A DNA stretch of 64,000 bases from Pseudomonas sp. Choline-02u-1 (GCF_002836515.1 NZ_PJBC01000065.1:310001-374000), one strand, 5' to 3'; shown: positions 36,702-48,198, numbered from the stretch's first letter. Notes: generated from the sequence alone by a model not told the origin. Numbers and translations: made by a program.

Positions 36702-39113
36702 ATGAAGCGTGCGTTCACCATTGTTGCCTTGCTCATCGTTGTCCTGCTTTGCGCCGCCGGCAGCTTTATCTACAGCAAGCAGCCGACGCGCCAGGGCCAG
36801 GTGGAACTGCGCAACCTGCAAGGCTCGGTGAACGTGCGCTATGACGAGCGCGGCGTGCCGCATATCCGCGCCGAGAACGAAACCGACCTCTATCGCGCCC
36901 TCGGTTATGTGCACGCGCAGGACCGGTTGTTCCAGATGGAAGCCATGCGCCGGCTCGCGCGGGGCGAACTGGCCGAAGTGCTCGGGCCGAAGCTGCTCGA
37001 CACCGACAAACTGTTTCGCAGCCTGCGCATCCGCGAGCGCGCGGCCAGCTACGTCGCCAGCCTCGACAAACAGTCGCCGGCGTGGAAAGGCCTGCAAGCT
37101 TATCTGGATGGCATCAACCAGTATCAGGACACCCACGCCGCGCCGATCGAGTTCGACGTGCTGGGCATCCCCAAGCGGCCGTTCACTGCCGAAGACAGCA
37201 TCAGCGTCGCCGGCTACATGGCCTACAGCTTTGCCGCCGCGTTTCGCACCGAGCCGCTGCTGACCTACGTAAGCGATCAGCTCGGCGCCGATTACCTCGA
37301 TGTGTTCGATCTCGACTGGCAGGCCAAAGGCGTTCTGGCCACCGATCACACCCGGCACGCACCGGCCCTTGCCGCCGGCGACTGGCAGGACCTCACCACC
37401 CTCGCCCGCCTCAGCGAACAGGCGCTGCTCGACAACGGCCTGCCGCAGTTTGAAGGCAGCAACGCCTGGGTGATTGCCGGCAGCCGCAGCCAGAGTGGCA
37501 AGCCGTTGCTGGCCGGCGATCCGCATATCCGCTTTTCGGTGCCGTCGGTGTGGTACGAGGCGCAGCTGTCGGCGCCGGGTTTCGAGTTGTACGGCCATCA
37601 TCAGGCACTGGTGCCGTTCGCGTTTCTGGGACACAACCTCGATTTCGGCTGGAGCCTGACAATGTTCCAGAACGACGATCTCGACCTGATCGCCGAGAAG
37701 GTCAACCCGGACAACCCCAATCAAGTCTGGTATCGCGGTCAGTGGACCGAGATGCTCGTCACCGAACAACAGATCAATGTGAAGGGGCAGGCGCCGGTGA
37801 CCCTCACCTTGCGCCAGTCCCCGCACGGGCCAATCGTCAACGATGCTCTTGGCAGCGCTGCCGGCAAGACCCCGATCGCGATGTGGTGGGCCTTCCTCGA
37901 AACACCCAACCCGATCCTCGACGGCTTCTACCAGCTCAACCGCGCCGACACCTTGGCCAAGGCCCGCGCGGCGGCGGCCAAGGTGCAGGCGCCGGGGCTG
38001 AATCTGGTTTACGCCAATGCCAGAGGCGATATCGCCTGGTGGGCCTCGGCGCTACTGCCCAAACGTCCAGCCGGGGTAAAACCGGGCTTCATTCTTGACG
38101 GCAGCACGGCTGAGGCGGACAAGGACGGCTACTACCCGTTCAGCGCCAATCCGCAGGAAGAGAACCCGGCGCGCGGCTATATCGTCTCGGCCAACTTCCA
38201 GCCCGTGTCGCCGACCGGTATGGAGATTCCCGGTTACTACAACCTTGCTGATCGCGGTCAGCAGCTCGACCGCCAGCTCAGCGACAACCGGGTGAAGTTG
38301 AGCAACGAGGCCAACCAGAAGCTGCAACTGGGCACGGCGACCGGTTATGGCCCGCGCCTGTTGGCGCCGCTGTTGCCGGTGTTGCGAGAGGTGGTCAGTG
38401 ATCCGGCGCAGCTGAAACTGCTCGAACAACTAGCGCAGTGGCCCGGCGACTATCCGTTGAATTCGGTCAGCGCGACGGTGTTCAACCAGTTCCTCTACGA
38501 CCTTGCCGACGCGGCGATGCGCGATGAGTTGGGTAATGACTTTTTCGAAACCCTGCTGTCGACGCGGGTGATCGATTCGGCGTTGCCACGCCTGGCGGCG
38601 CAGGCCGATTCGCCCTGGTGGGACAACCGCAGCACGCCGGCCAGAGAAACCCGCGCCGATGTCGTGCGCATGGCGTGGGCGGCAAGCATGGCGCATCTGA
38701 AACTGACCCTCGGCGACAACGTGGCGGGCTGGCAGTGGGGCGCGGCGCACACCCTCACTCATGGCCACCCGCTGGGGCAGCAGAAGCCGCTGGATCGCTT
38801 GTTCAATGTCGGGCCGTTCGCGGCGCCGGGCAGCCATGAAGTGCCGAACAACCTCTCGGCGAAGATCGGCCCGGCGCCGTGGCCGGTGACCTATGGGCCG
38901 TCGACACGGCGTCTGGTTGATTTTGCCGATGCGGTGCATGGTTTGACGATCAATCCGGTCGGCCAGAGTGGCGTGCCGTTTGATCGTCATTACGACGACC
39001 AGGCTGAGGCGTACGTAGAGGGGATTTATGTGCAGGCGCATTTCAGTGAGGAAGAGGTGCTGGCGAATACGCGCAGTACCTTGAAGCTACTGCCGATGCG
39101 GGGTGCCCAATAG
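36702..39113 (+). CDS. Penicillin-acylase-family hydrolase (HacB-like)
   Basis: This 803-residue Ntn hydrolase is exported via an N-terminal hydrophobic segment and probably self-cleaved in the periplasm. It has the alpha-chain block YVHAQDRLFQMEAMRRLARGELAE and the beta-chain start with nucleophile Ser253 in EGSNAWV, followed by GKPLLAGDPH. P. aeruginosa HacB and PvdQ of this family cleave N-acyl-homoserine lactones, and the order of neighbours resembles the hacB (PA0305) locus. Other acyl-amide substrates are possible. The start has AAGGAG upstream. Confidence 0.88.
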   Translation: MKRAFTIVALLIVVLLCAAGSFIYSKQPTRQGQVELRNLQGSVNVRYDERGVPHIRAENETDLYRALGYVHAQDRLFQMEAMRRLARGELAEVLGPKLLDTDKLFRSLRIRERAASYVASLDKQSPAWKGLQAYLDGINQYQDTHAAPIEFDVLGIPKRPFTAEDSISVAGYMAYSFAAAFRTEPLLTYVSDQLGADYLDVFDLDWQAKGVLATDHTRHAPALAAGDWQDLTTLARLSEQALLDNGLPQFEGSNAWVIAGSRSQSGKPLLAGDPHIRFSVPSVWYEAQLSAPGFELYGHHQALVPFAFLGHNLDFGWSLTMFQNDDLDLIAEKVNPDNPNQVWYRGQWTEMLVTEQQINVKGQAPVTLTLRQSPHGPIVNDALGSAAGKTPIAMWWAFLETPNPILDGFYQLNRADTLAKARAAAAKVQAPGLNLVYANARGDIAWWASALLPKRPAGVKPGFILDGSTAEADKDGYYPFSANPQEENPARGYIVSANFQPVSPTGMEIPGYYNLADRGQQLDRQLSDNRVKLSNEANQKLQLGTATGYGPRLLAPLLPVLREVVSDPAQLKLLEQLAQWPGDYPLNSVSATVFNQFLYDLADAAMRDELGNDFFETLLSTRVIDSALPRLAAQADSPWWDNRSTPARETRADVVRMAWAASMAHLKLTLGDNVAGWQWGAAHTLTHGHPLGQQKPLDRLFNVGPFAAPGSHEVPNNLSAKIGPAPWPVTYGPSTRRLVDFADAVHGLTINPVGQSGVPFDRHYDDQAEAYVEGIYVQAHFSEEEVLANTRSTLKLLPMRGAQ

Positions 39114-39136
39114 ATTTATAACGCCTGCACAGGCCC

Positions 39137-39272
39137 CTTCGCGAGCAAGCCCGCTCCCACAGGGACATGCATTCCAAATGTGGGAGCGAGCTTGCTCGCG
39201 AAGAGGCCATCTCACGCGATATGGATGTCGAATGACACACCGCTTTCGCGAGCAAGCCCGATTCCACAGGGA
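39137..39272. repeat. REP cluster, three cores
   Basis: Three cores in alternating orientation lie at 39,137-39,161, 39,178-39,202 and 39,244-39,271. The last has CGATTCCACA in place of CGCTCCCACA, a decayed end. The cluster separates the acylase gene from the HD pseudogene. Confidence 0.9.
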
Positions 39273-39362
39273 CCGTCTCCGGCTGGTTGAGCGAGCCAAC
39301 CCTGGCCAATCCAAACCCGGCACGATTTACAGGCAGCGCCACAACGGCGTTTCGACGAGGAA

Positions 39363-39700
39363 ATGCCGTACGGGCTGAGCGAAGACGATATCGGACAGGT
39401 CTGGTTATCGATTGCCTTGCATACGACACCGGGCGTGCCGAAGCATCTGCGTCCGAGCGTGTCGCTGTCACTGCGGGGGGCGGAGACGGACGTGCTGGCG
39501 ATGGACTATGCGGCGTTCAGCAGCGTGCAGCGCGAAGCCGTGGTGCATGCGCATCCACGCAACGAAGGTTTCAAGGAGTGCGTCATCGCCCGCAGATGAC
39601 GTTCGGCAATGTGAAGACCGATGTGCTGGTGGATCAGGAGCCGGGGTTCAAACCGCTGAACTTCGTTGAGGTCATCCGCCAATCCCCTTGGACTGCATGG
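39363..39700 (+). pseudogene. HD-domain phosphohydrolase fragment, frameshifted
   Basis: The first part reads GLSEDDIGQVWLSIALHTTPGVPKHL and MDYAAFSSVQREAVVHAHPRNEGFKE, matching the middle of cyanamide-hydratase-like HD proteins. After the stop near 39,599 the match goes on in another frame as TFGNVKTDVLVDQEPGF and NFVEVIRQSPW, which is the normal C-terminal end. The N-terminal half with the first metal ligands is absent. The fragment is caught between two REP clusters, which may have mediated the deletion. Confidence 0.8.
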
Positions 39701-39706
39701 AACAAA

Positions 39707-39798
39707 ATGTGGGAGCGGGCTTGCTCGCGAATGCGGTGGGTCAGACAACATTCAGTCGACTGACACGCCCTCTTCGCGAGCAAGCCCGCTCCCACATT
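39707..39798. repeat. REP pair (REPIN)
   Basis: AAATGTGGGAGCGGGCTTGC and the exact inverse GCAAGCCCGCTCCCACATTT flank a GTCAG/CTGAC-pairing spacer. It lies just after the potI-like stop on the other strand. Confidence 0.93.
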
Positions 39799-39841
39799 TT
39801 GATTTGGGTTGCTCTTGAGAAAACGACCAACCCGATAGGGC

Positions 39842-40732
39842 TCACGCCGCTTCCGGCGCAGGCGCGCGACGCGCGTCCGGCTGCTTCCACGAATCGGCCG
39901 CACTTTCTTCGATAGCCTGCTGGATGGCTTTCTTGCGCGACTCTTCGGCGCGGCGGCTGAAGAACCAGACGAGGAAAGTCACCAGCGACACCGCCAGCAG
40001 AATCAGGCTCGCCACCGCGTTGATCTCCGGTTTCACACCCAGGCGCACCGCCGAGAACACTTCCATCGGCAGGGTCGTCGAACCCGGGCCGGACACGAAG
40101 CTCGCCAGCACCAGGTCATCCAGCGACAGGGCGAACGACATCATGCCGCCCGCCGCCAGCGACGGCGCGATCATCGGGATGGTGATCAGGAAGAACACCT
40201 TCCACGGCCGCGCCCCCAAGTCCATTGCCGCCTCTTCGATAGACAGATCCAGCTCGCGCAAACGCGCCGACACCACCACCGCCACATACGCCGCGCAGAA
40301 CGTGGTGTGGGCGATCCAGATGGTGACGATGCCGCGCTCCTGCGGCCAGCCGATCATCTGCGCCATGGCCACGAACAACAGCAACAGCGACAGACCGGTG
40401 ATCACTTCCGGCATCACCAGCGGCGCCGTCACCAGGCCGCCGAACAGCGTACGGCCCTTGAAGCGCGTGATGCGGGTCAACACGAACGCTGCCAGCGTAC
40501 CCAGCGCCACCGCGGCAACCGCGGTGTAGCAGGCGATTTCCAGCGAACGCAGCACCGAGCCCATCAGTTGCGAGTTGTCGAGCAGGCCGACGTACCACTT
40601 GATCGACCAGCCGCCCCACACCGTCACCAGTTTGGAAGCGTTGAACGAGTAGATCACCAGGATCAGCATCGGCAGATAGATGAAGATCAGACCCAGTACC
40701 AGCATCAGGCTGGAGAAACGGAAGCGCTTCAT
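39842..40732 (-). CDS. spuH: Polyamine ABC transporter permease SpuH/PotI
   Basis: This 296-residue inner-membrane permease has six TM segments and the EAA loop (about 165-190, EEAAMDLGARPWKVFFLITIP) that contacts the ATPase. It pairs with SpuG to form the channel for putrescine and spermidine uptake. The C-terminal 30 residues are charged and Ala-rich. Its start overlaps the spuG stop by 4 bp, and it is the last gene of the leftward spu operon. Confidence 0.95.
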   Translation of the reverse strand: MKRFRFSSLMLVLGLIFIYLPMLILVIYSFNASKLVTVWGGWSIKWYVGLLDNSQLMGSVLRSLEIACYTAVAAVALGTLAAFVLTRITRFKGRTLFGGLVTAPLVMPEVITGLSLLLLFVAMAQMIGWPQERGIVTIWIAHTTFCAAYVAVVVSARLRELDLSIEEAAMDLGARPWKVFFLITIPMIAPSLAAGGMMSFALSLDDLVLASFVSGPGSTTLPMEVFSAVRLGVKPEINAVASLILLAVSLVTFLVWFFSRRAEESRKKAIQQAIEESAADSWKQPDARRAPAPEAA

Positions 40733-41649
40733 TCTTTACCCTCCATTTCCTTGGCCTGACTGCGGTTGAACAGGATGATCGGCACAATCAGGATCGCCAG
40801 CATCACCACCGCCAGGGCGGATGCCACCGGCCAGTCGCGGTTGTTGAAGAACTCTTGCCAGAGCACCTTACCGATCATCAGGGTTTCCGGGCCGCCGAGC
40901 AGTTCCGGGATGACGAACTCACCGACCACCGGAATGAATACCAGCATGCAGCCGGCGATAATCCCGTTCTTGGACAGCGGAATGGTGATTTTCCAGAAGC
41001 TGTTGAAAGTGCTCGAACCCAGATCCGATGCGGCTTCCAGCAAACTCTGATCGTGTTTGACCAGGTTGGCGTACAGCGGCAGGATCATGAACGGCAGGTA
41101 CGAATAGACAATCCCGATGTACACCGCCAGGTTGGTGTTGAGGATCTGCAGCGGCTCGTCGATCAGGCCCATGCTCATCAGGAAGCCGTTGAGCAGGCCG
41201 TTGTTGCTGAGGATGCCCATCCAGGCATAAACGCGGATCAGTATCGCCGTCCAGGTCGGCATCATGATCAGCAGTACCAGCACCGTTTGCAGCTCTTTGC
41301 GCGCACTGGCAATGGCGTAAGCCATCGGATAGCCGATCAGCAGGCACAGCAGCGTGCTGATGAAGGCCATTTTCAGCGAGCCGAGGTAGGCGGCGATGTA
41401 CAAATCGTCGTCGCTCAGCAGCGCATAGTTGCCCAGGTTCAGCAGCAATTGCAGCTTCTGCTCGGCAAACGTGTAGATCTCGGTGTACGGCGGGATCGCC
41501 ACGTCGGCTTCGGCAAAACTGATCTTCAGAACGATGAAGAACGGCAGCATGAAGAACAGGAACAGCCAGATGAACGGCACGCCGATGACCATTTGCCGGC
41601 CATTGGGGATGATTCGGTTCATACGGCGTTTGAATTTGCGCATGTTCAT
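40729..41649 (-). CDS. spuG: Polyamine ABC transporter permease SpuG/PotH
   Basis: This 306-residue permease has six TM helices, beginning with VIGVPFIWLFLFFMLPFFIVL, and the EAA motif EAASDLGSSTFNSFWKITIPLSKNG. It forms a heterodimer with SpuH. The Met at 41,649 (MNMRKFKRR) overlaps the spuF stop by 4 bp, which decides it over the longer frame. This is standard spuFGH coupling. Confidence 0.95.
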   Translation of the reverse strand: MNMRKFKRRMNRIIPNGRQMVIGVPFIWLFLFFMLPFFIVLKISFAEADVAIPPYTEIYTFAEQKLQLLLNLGNYALLSDDDLYIAAYLGSLKMAFISTLLCLLIGYPMAYAIASARKELQTVLVLLIMMPTWTAILIRVYAWMGILSNNGLLNGFLMSMGLIDEPLQILNTNLAVYIGIVYSYLPFMILPLYANLVKHDQSLLEAASDLGSSTFNSFWKITIPLSKNGIIAGCMLVFIPVVGEFVIPELLGGPETLMIGKVLWQEFFNNRDWPVASALAVVMLAILIVPIILFNRSQAKEMEGKE

Positions 41650-42788
41650 GAGCGAAGTACCACGCCGCTGTCGTCTTCCCACCACACGTAGACCTGATCG
41701 CCCCAGGTCGGACGCGCGCCACGGCGTTCGGCGTTGGCCACGAACGACTGCACCAGTTTGCCGCTCGGCAACTCGACATAGAACACCGAGTGACCGCCCA
41801 GATAAGCGATGTCGTGAACCTTGCCGCTCGACCAGTTGTACTCGCAGGTCGGCATCTCGGCGGTGACCAGCAGTTTCTCCGGACGAATCGCGTAGGTGAC
41901 CGACTTGTCCTGCACCGAGGTACTGATGCCATGGCCGACGTAGATCTGCCGGTCGAGATCCTTGCAGGTGATGGTCGCGTGGCCCTCGGCGTCGTCGATC
42001 ACTTCGCCTTCGAAGATGTTGACGTTGCCGATGAATTCGCAGACCAGTCGGCTGGTCGGGGTTTCGTAGATGTCGATCGGGCTGCCGATCTGGGCGATCC
42101 AGCCCAGGTGCATGATCGCGATGCGCTCGGCCATGGTCATGGCTTCTTCCTGGTCGTGGGTCACCATCACGCAGGTCACGCCGACGCGCTCGATGATTTC
42201 CACCAGTTCCAGTTGCATCTGCGAACGCAGTTTCTTGTCCAGTGCGCCCATCGGTTCGTCGAGCAGCAGCAGTTTCGGCCGCTTGGCCAGCGAGCGTGCC
42301 AGTGCCACCCGCTGACGTTGGCCGCCGGACAGTTGATGCGGCTTGCGCTTGGCGTACTGGCTCATCTGCACCAGCTTGAGCATCTCGGCCACACGGGCGT
42401 CGATTTCAGCTTTGGGAATCTTGTCCTGCCGCAGGCCGAAGGCGATGTTCTGCGCCACGGTCATGTGCGGGAACAAGGCGTAGGACTGAAACATCATGTT
42501 GATCGGACGGTCGTACGGCGGCATGTCGGTGATGTCCACACCGTCGAGAAAAATCCGCCCTTCCGTGGGCCGTTCGAAGCCTGCGAGCATCCGTAGCAAG
42601 GTGGATTTGCCCGATCCCGAACCGCCGAGCAGAGCAAAAATCTCGCCCTTCTTGATTTCCAGGGACACGTCGTCCACGGCAATCGTCTCGTCGAACTTCT
42701 TCGTGACCCGGTCGATTTTGACCAGCACCTGTTTCGGTGTCTGGTCGCCCTCGAGGGCTTTCTTGTAGGCGCCGGAGGCAACTGCCAT
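41646..42788 (-). CDS. spuF: Polyamine ABC transporter ATPase SpuF/PotG
   Basis: This 380-residue ATPase powers polyamine import. It has Walker A GGSGSGKST, the Q-loop in NMMFQSYALFPHM, signature LSGGQRQRVALARSLAKRP, Walker B LLLLDEPMGALD, H-loop VTHDQEEA and a C-terminal TOBE domain (YAIRPEKL onward). It acts on the cytoplasmic face with SpuG and SpuH, and overlaps spuG by 4 bp. Confidence 0.96.
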   Translation of the reverse strand: MAVASGAYKKALEGDQTPKQVLVKIDRVTKKFDETIAVDDVSLEIKKGEIFALLGGSGSGKSTLLRMLAGFERPTEGRIFLDGVDITDMPPYDRPINMMFQSYALFPHMTVAQNIAFGLRQDKIPKAEIDARVAEMLKLVQMSQYAKRKPHQLSGGQRQRVALARSLAKRPKLLLLDEPMGALDKKLRSQMQLELVEIIERVGVTCVMVTHDQEEAMTMAERIAIMHLGWIAQIGSPIDIYETPTSRLVCEFIGNVNIFEGEVIDDAEGHATITCKDLDRQIYVGHGISTSVQDKSVTYAIRPEKLLVTAEMPTCEYNWSSGKVHDIAYLGGHSVFYVELPSGKLVQSFVANAERRGARPTWGDQVYVWWEDDSGVVLRS

Positions 42789-42851
42789 TTACGAAACTCC
42801 CAACAGAAGCAGCAGTTCGCCACGCAAGACGAACCCTGGATAGTTTGTGCG

Positions 42852-44069
<1,218 letters not shown>

Positions 44070-44084
44070 TCAATTAATTATCCG

Positions 44085-44113
44085 CTGGCCGCCGTCGCGG
44101 CGACGACGGCCAG
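44085..44113 (-). terminator. Hairpin between spuD and spuE
   Basis: CTGGCCG..CGTCGC pairs with a near-perfect inverse to form a strong stem, followed on the leftward transcript by CGGATAATTAATT. With no long U-run it is more likely a partial terminator or stabilising 3' structure that lets the binding protein SpuD be made in excess. Confidence 0.55.
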
Positions 44114-44134
44114 TGGTTGCTGCAGCAAACCGGC

Positions 44135-45247
44135 TTATTTGCCCGATTTGATTTTGGTCCAGCTGCGCGTGATCAGGCGCAGAGTCGCCGCGTCCAGGTC
44201 ACTGATCGCGTAGAGCTGTTTCTTCACTTCAGCCGACGGGTAGATGCTCGGATCGCTGGTGATGTCCTTGTCTACCAATGGCGTGGCCGCCTTGTTGCCG
44301 TTCGGGAAACGCACGGCGTTGGTGATGCCGGCCATCACTTGCGGCTCGAGCAGGTAGTTCATGAACTTGTAGGCGGCTTCGACGTTTTCGGCGTCCTTGG
44401 GAATGGCGACCATGTCATAGAAAGTCCCGGCGCCTTCTTTCGGAATGGTGTAAGCCAGTTTGACCTTGTCACCCGCTTCCTGGGCGCGGGTCTTGGACTG
44501 CTCCAGGTCACCCGAGTAACCGACAGCGACGCAGATGTTGCCGTTGGCCAGGTCCGAGATGTACTTGGAGGAGTGGAAGTAGGCGACCGACGGACGAATC
44601 TTCAGGAACAGGTCTTCGGCGGCTTTCAGATCAGCCTTGTCCTTGCTGTCGGTCGGCTTGCCCAGATAGTGCAATGCGGCCGGAATCATTTCGGTCGGTG
44701 CATCGAGGAAGCTCACGCCACAGCTTTTGAGTTTCTCGATGTTTTCCGGCTTGAACACCACGTCCCACGAATCGATCTTGTCGATGCCCAGCGCAGCCTT
44801 GACCTTGGCCGGGTTGTAGCCGATGCCGATCGAGCCCCACATGTACGGGAAGGCGTGTTTGTTGCCCTGGTCGCTGGCGTCGCCAACGGCCTTGAGCAGG
44901 TCTTCGTCGAGGTTTTTCCAGTTCGGCAGCCTGGACTTGTCCAGCTCCTGGTAAACGCCGGCCTTGATCTGCTTGGCGAGGAAGTTGTTGGAAGGCACCA
45001 CGATGTCGTAACCGGATTTGCCGGCCAGCAACTTGGCTTCCAGGGTTTCGTTACTGTCGAAGACGTCGTAAACGACTTTGATCCCGGTGGCTTTTTCGAA
45101 ATTGGCCACAGTGTCCGGCGCAATGTAATCGGACCAGTTGTAAACGTGCAGCACTTTGTCGTCCGCGTGAACCGCACCCGCCATCATGCCCGCCACGGAC
45201 AGCGCGAGAAGTGTCTTGCCAGCAAGCTTTTTACCTAATGCCTTCAT
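44135..45247 (-). CDS. spuD: Polyamine-binding periplasmic protein SpuD/PotF
   Basis: This 370-residue binding protein has a signal peptide (cleaved after VHA) and the family blocks [58 protein letters not shown] and terminal [10 protein letters not shown]. It is about 60 percent alike to the next gene by eye, a tandem duplication typical of pseudomonads. It delivers polyamines to SpuFGH. It follows the aminotransferase gene by 171 bp. Confidence 0.95.
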   Translation of the reverse strand: MKALGKKLAGKTLLALSVAGMMAGAVHADDKVLHVYNWSDYIAPDTVANFEKATGIKVVYDVFDSNETLEAKLLAGKSGYDIVVPSNNFLAKQIKAGVYQELDKSRLPNWKNLDEDLLKAVGDASDQGNKHAFPYMWGSIGIGYNPAKVKAALGIDKIDSWDVVFKPENIEKLKSCGVSFLDAPTEMIPAALHYLGKPTDSKDKADLKAAEDLFLKIRPSVAYFHSSKYISDLANGNICVAVGYSGDLEQSKTRAQEAGDKVKLAYTIPKEGAGTFYDMVAIPKDAENVEAAYKFMNYLLEPQVMAGITNAVRFPNGNKAATPLVDKDITSDPSIYPSAEVKKQLYAISDLDAATLRLITRSWTKIKSGK

Positions 45248-45418
45248 GCGTCATGCTCCAAATTTTTCTTTTTTGAACCACATTGTTCAGCGGCCGAACC
45301 CGGACAACTGGAACCGCGGCTAGTCTGGCAAGATCCGAGGCGGTCTTTCAACAAAAGACCGGCCTTTCTGACAGCTTTGACCGAGCAAGCCGCAACCTGC
45401 TCGCTCAAAGCCTAGCAC

Positions 45419-46783
45419 TTAGCCCTGCAGCGCACCGAGGGTCAGATCCAGACACTTGCGTGCCTTTGTAACCAACTCATCGATCTCGGCTTTGCTGATC
45501 ACCAGCGGCGGCGCGATGATCATCGTGTCGCCCACCGCGCGCATGATCAGGCCGTTGTCGAAGCAGAACTGCCGGCAGATCATACCGACGCCCTTGCCTT
45601 CGTAACGCTTGCGCGTGGCCTTGTCCTGCACCAGCTCGATCGCCCCCAGCAGACCGACGCCGCGAACTTCACCCACCAACGGATGATCGTTCAGCTCGCG
45701 CAGACGTTTCTGCAAATACGGTGCCGTTTCGTTGTGGGCGTTCTCGATAATTTTTTCATCGCGCAGAATGCGGATGTTTTCCAGGCCCACCGCCGCTGCC
45801 ACCGGATGCCCGGAATAGGTGAAGCCGTGGTTGAAATCGCCGCCTTCATTGAGCACGGCTACCACCGAATCACGCACGATCAGGCCACCCATCGGGATGT
45901 AACCGGAGGTCAGGCCTTTGGCGATGGTCATCATGTCCGGTTTGAGGTCGTAGAAATCGCTACCGAACCACTCACCGGTGCGGCCGAAACCGCAGATCAC
46001 TTCGTCGGCCACAAACAGAATGTCGTACTTGGCGAGGATTTCCTTGATGCGCGGCCAGTAGGTATCGGGCGGAATGATCACGCCACCGGCACCCTGGATC
46101 GGCTCGGCAATAAAGGCACCGACATTGTCGACACCGACTTCGAGAATCTTTTCTTCGAGCTGATTGGCCGCCCAGATGCCGAACTCTTCCGGCGTCATGT
46201 CGCCGCCCTCGGCGAACCAGTACGGCTGCGCGATGTGAACGATGCCCGGGATCGGCAAGTCGCCCTGTTCGTGCATATAGGTCATGCCGCCGAGACTCGC
46301 ACCGGCCACGGTGGAACCGTGATAACCGTTCTTGCGGCTGATGATGACTTTCTTGTTCGGCTGGCCCTTGATCGCCCAGTAGTGGCGAACCATGCGCAGC
46401 ATGGTGTCGTTGCCTTCGGAGCCGGAGCCGGTGAAGAACACGTGGTTCATGCCTTCTGGCGCAACGTCGGCAATCGACTTGGCCAGTTCCAGCGCCGGCG
46501 GGTGGGCCGTCTGGAAGAACAGGTTGTAGTACGGCAGCTCGCGCATCTGTTTGGCGGCGGCATCGGCCAGTTCATCGCGACCGTAACCGATCGCCACACA
46601 CCACAGGCCGGCCATGCCGTCGAGGATCTTGTTGCCTTCGCTGTCCCACAGGTAAACGCCCTTGGCGTTGGTGATGATCCGCGGGCCCTTCTCTTTCAGT
46701 TGCTTGAAGTCGCTGAACGGGGCCAGGTGGTGATCGCTGCTCAGCGCTTGCCACTCACGGGTTTGCGAATTGTTGCTGGTCAT
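45419..46783 (-). CDS. spuC: Polyamine:pyruvate aminotransferase SpuC
   Basis: This 454-residue class-III PLP aminotransferase has GSGSEGNDTMLRMVRHYW, KNGYHGSTVAGASLGG, VIAEPIQGAGGVIIPP, LFVADEVICGFGRTG, and the PLP Lys in MTIAKGLTSGYIPMGG. It transfers the amino group of putrescine (and often spermidine or cadaverine) to pyruvate, giving 4-aminobutanal. It sits between spuB and spuD in the leftward operon, 56 bp after spuB. Confidence 0.95.
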   Translation of the reverse strand: MTSNNSQTREWQALSSDHHLAPFSDFKQLKEKGPRIITNAKGVYLWDSEGNKILDGMAGLWCVAIGYGRDELADAAAKQMRELPYYNLFFQTAHPPALELAKSIADVAPEGMNHVFFTGSGSEGNDTMLRMVRHYWAIKGQPNKKVIISRKNGYHGSTVAGASLGGMTYMHEQGDLPIPGIVHIAQPYWFAEGGDMTPEEFGIWAANQLEEKILEVGVDNVGAFIAEPIQGAGGVIIPPDTYWPRIKEILAKYDILFVADEVICGFGRTGEWFGSDFYDLKPDMMTIAKGLTSGYIPMGGLIVRDSVVAVLNEGGDFNHGFTYSGHPVAAAVGLENIRILRDEKIIENAHNETAPYLQKRLRELNDHPLVGEVRGVGLLGAIELVQDKATRKRYEGKGVGMICRQFCFDNGLIMRAVGDTMIIAPPLVISKAEIDELVTKARKCLDLTLGALQG

Positions 46784-46839
46784 GCCAATTCTCCTTGTTA
46801 TCGGTGAAGGCGCGCCGCCTGCGCAGCGCGCCCGGCGTA

Positions 46840-48198
46840 TCAGACGGCGAAGAGCAGGTACTCACGCTCCCAGGAACTGATCACGCGCTTGAAGTTTTCA
46901 TGCTCGGCCCGCTTGACCGCGACGTAGCCGGTGATGAAGGTCTTGCCGAGGTATTTCTCCACGGTCTTGCTGTTCTCCATACGCTCCAGCGCGTCTTCGA
47001 TGGTCAGCGGCAGACGCAGGTTGCGGCGCTCGTAACCACGGCCGACCACTGGCGCGCTCGGGTTGAGGCCCTCGACCATACCGATGTAGCCGCAGAGCAG
47101 GCTCGCGGCAATCGCCAGGTACGGGTTGGCGTCGGCGCCCGGCAGGCGGTTTTCCACGCGGCGGTTCTGCGGGCCGGCGTCCGGTACGCGCAGGCCGACG
47201 GTGCGGTTTTCTTCGCCCCACTCGACGTTCACTGGTGCCGAGGTGTCCGGCAGGAAGCGCCGGAACGAGTTGACGTTAGGAGCGAACAGCGGCAACAGTT
47301 CGGGGATCAGTTTCTGCAGGCCACCGATGTGGTGCAGGAACAACTGGCTCATGGTCCCGTCTTCATTGGAGAAGACGTTCTTGCCGGTGTGGATGTCGAT
47401 GATGCTCTGGTGCAGGTGCATGGCACTGCCCGGCTCGCCGGTCATCGGTTTGGCCATGAAGGTCGCGGCCACGTCGTGCTTGAGCGCCGCTTCGCGCATG
47501 GTGCGTTTGAACACCAGAATCTGGTCGGCCAGCGACAGTGCGTCACCGTGACGGAAGTTGATTTCCATCTGCGCCGTGCCGTCTTCGTGGATCAGCGTGT
47601 CGAGATCCAGCTCCTGCAGTTCGCACCAGTCGTAGACGTCTTCGAACAGCGGATCGAATTCGTTGGCCGCTTCGATGGAGAACGACTGACGACCGATTTC
47701 CGGGCGACCGGAGCGACCAATCGGCGGCTGCAACGGATAGTCAGGGTCGTCACTGCGCTTGGTCAGGTAGAACTCCATTTCCGGCGCGACGATCGGCTGC
47801 CAGCCCTTGTCGGCATACAGCTTGAGAACCTTCTTGAGGACGTTGCGCGGCGACAGCTCGATCGGGTTGCCTTGCTTGTCATAGGTGTCGTGGATTACCT
47901 GCGCGGTCGGCTCGATGGCCCACGGCACCAGGTACACGGCGTTCTGGTCGGGGCGGCAGATCATGTCGATGTCGGCCGGGTCGAGCAGTTCGTAATAGAT
48001 GTCGTCTTCGACGTAGTCACCGGTCACGGTCTGCAACAAAACACTTTCCGGCAGACGCATGCCTTTTTCGGCGATGAACTTGTTGGTCGGCGAAATCTTG
48101 CCCCGGGTGATGCCGGTCAAGTCGCCGATCATGCATTCGACTTCTGTGATCTTGCGGTCTTTCAACCAATCGGTGAGCTGGTCGAGGTTGTTACTCAT
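46840..48198 (-). CDS. spuB: Glutamate-polyamine ligase SpuB (glutamine-synthetase fold)
   Basis: This 452-residue glutamine-synthetase-family enzyme has VECMIGDLTGITRGK at the N-terminus, APEMEFYLTKR with catalytic Glu residues, AMHLHQSI and VENRLPGADANPYLAIAA. Pseudomonas enzymes of this type gamma-glutamylate putrescine or other polyamines, starting the glutamylation route of catabolism. It now heads the operon because the spuA that should precede it is a pseudogene. A paralogue lies rightward at 48,926. Confidence 0.95.
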   Translation of the reverse strand: MSNNLDQLTDWLKDRKITEVECMIGDLTGITRGKISPTNKFIAEKGMRLPESVLLQTVTGDYVEDDIYYELLDPADIDMICRPDQNAVYLVPWAIEPTAQVIHDTYDKQGNPIELSPRNVLKKVLKLYADKGWQPIVAPEMEFYLTKRSDDPDYPLQPPIGRSGRPEIGRQSFSIEAANEFDPLFEDVYDWCELQELDLDTLIHEDGTAQMEINFRHGDALSLADQILVFKRTMREAALKHDVAATFMAKPMTGEPGSAMHLHQSIIDIHTGKNVFSNEDGTMSQLFLHHIGGLQKLIPELLPLFAPNVNSFRRFLPDTSAPVNVEWGEENRTVGLRVPDAGPQNRRVENRLPGADANPYLAIAASLLCGYIGMVEGLNPSAPVVGRGYERRNLRLPLTIEDALERMENSKTVEKYLGKTFITGYVAVKRAEHENFKRVISSWEREYLLFAV

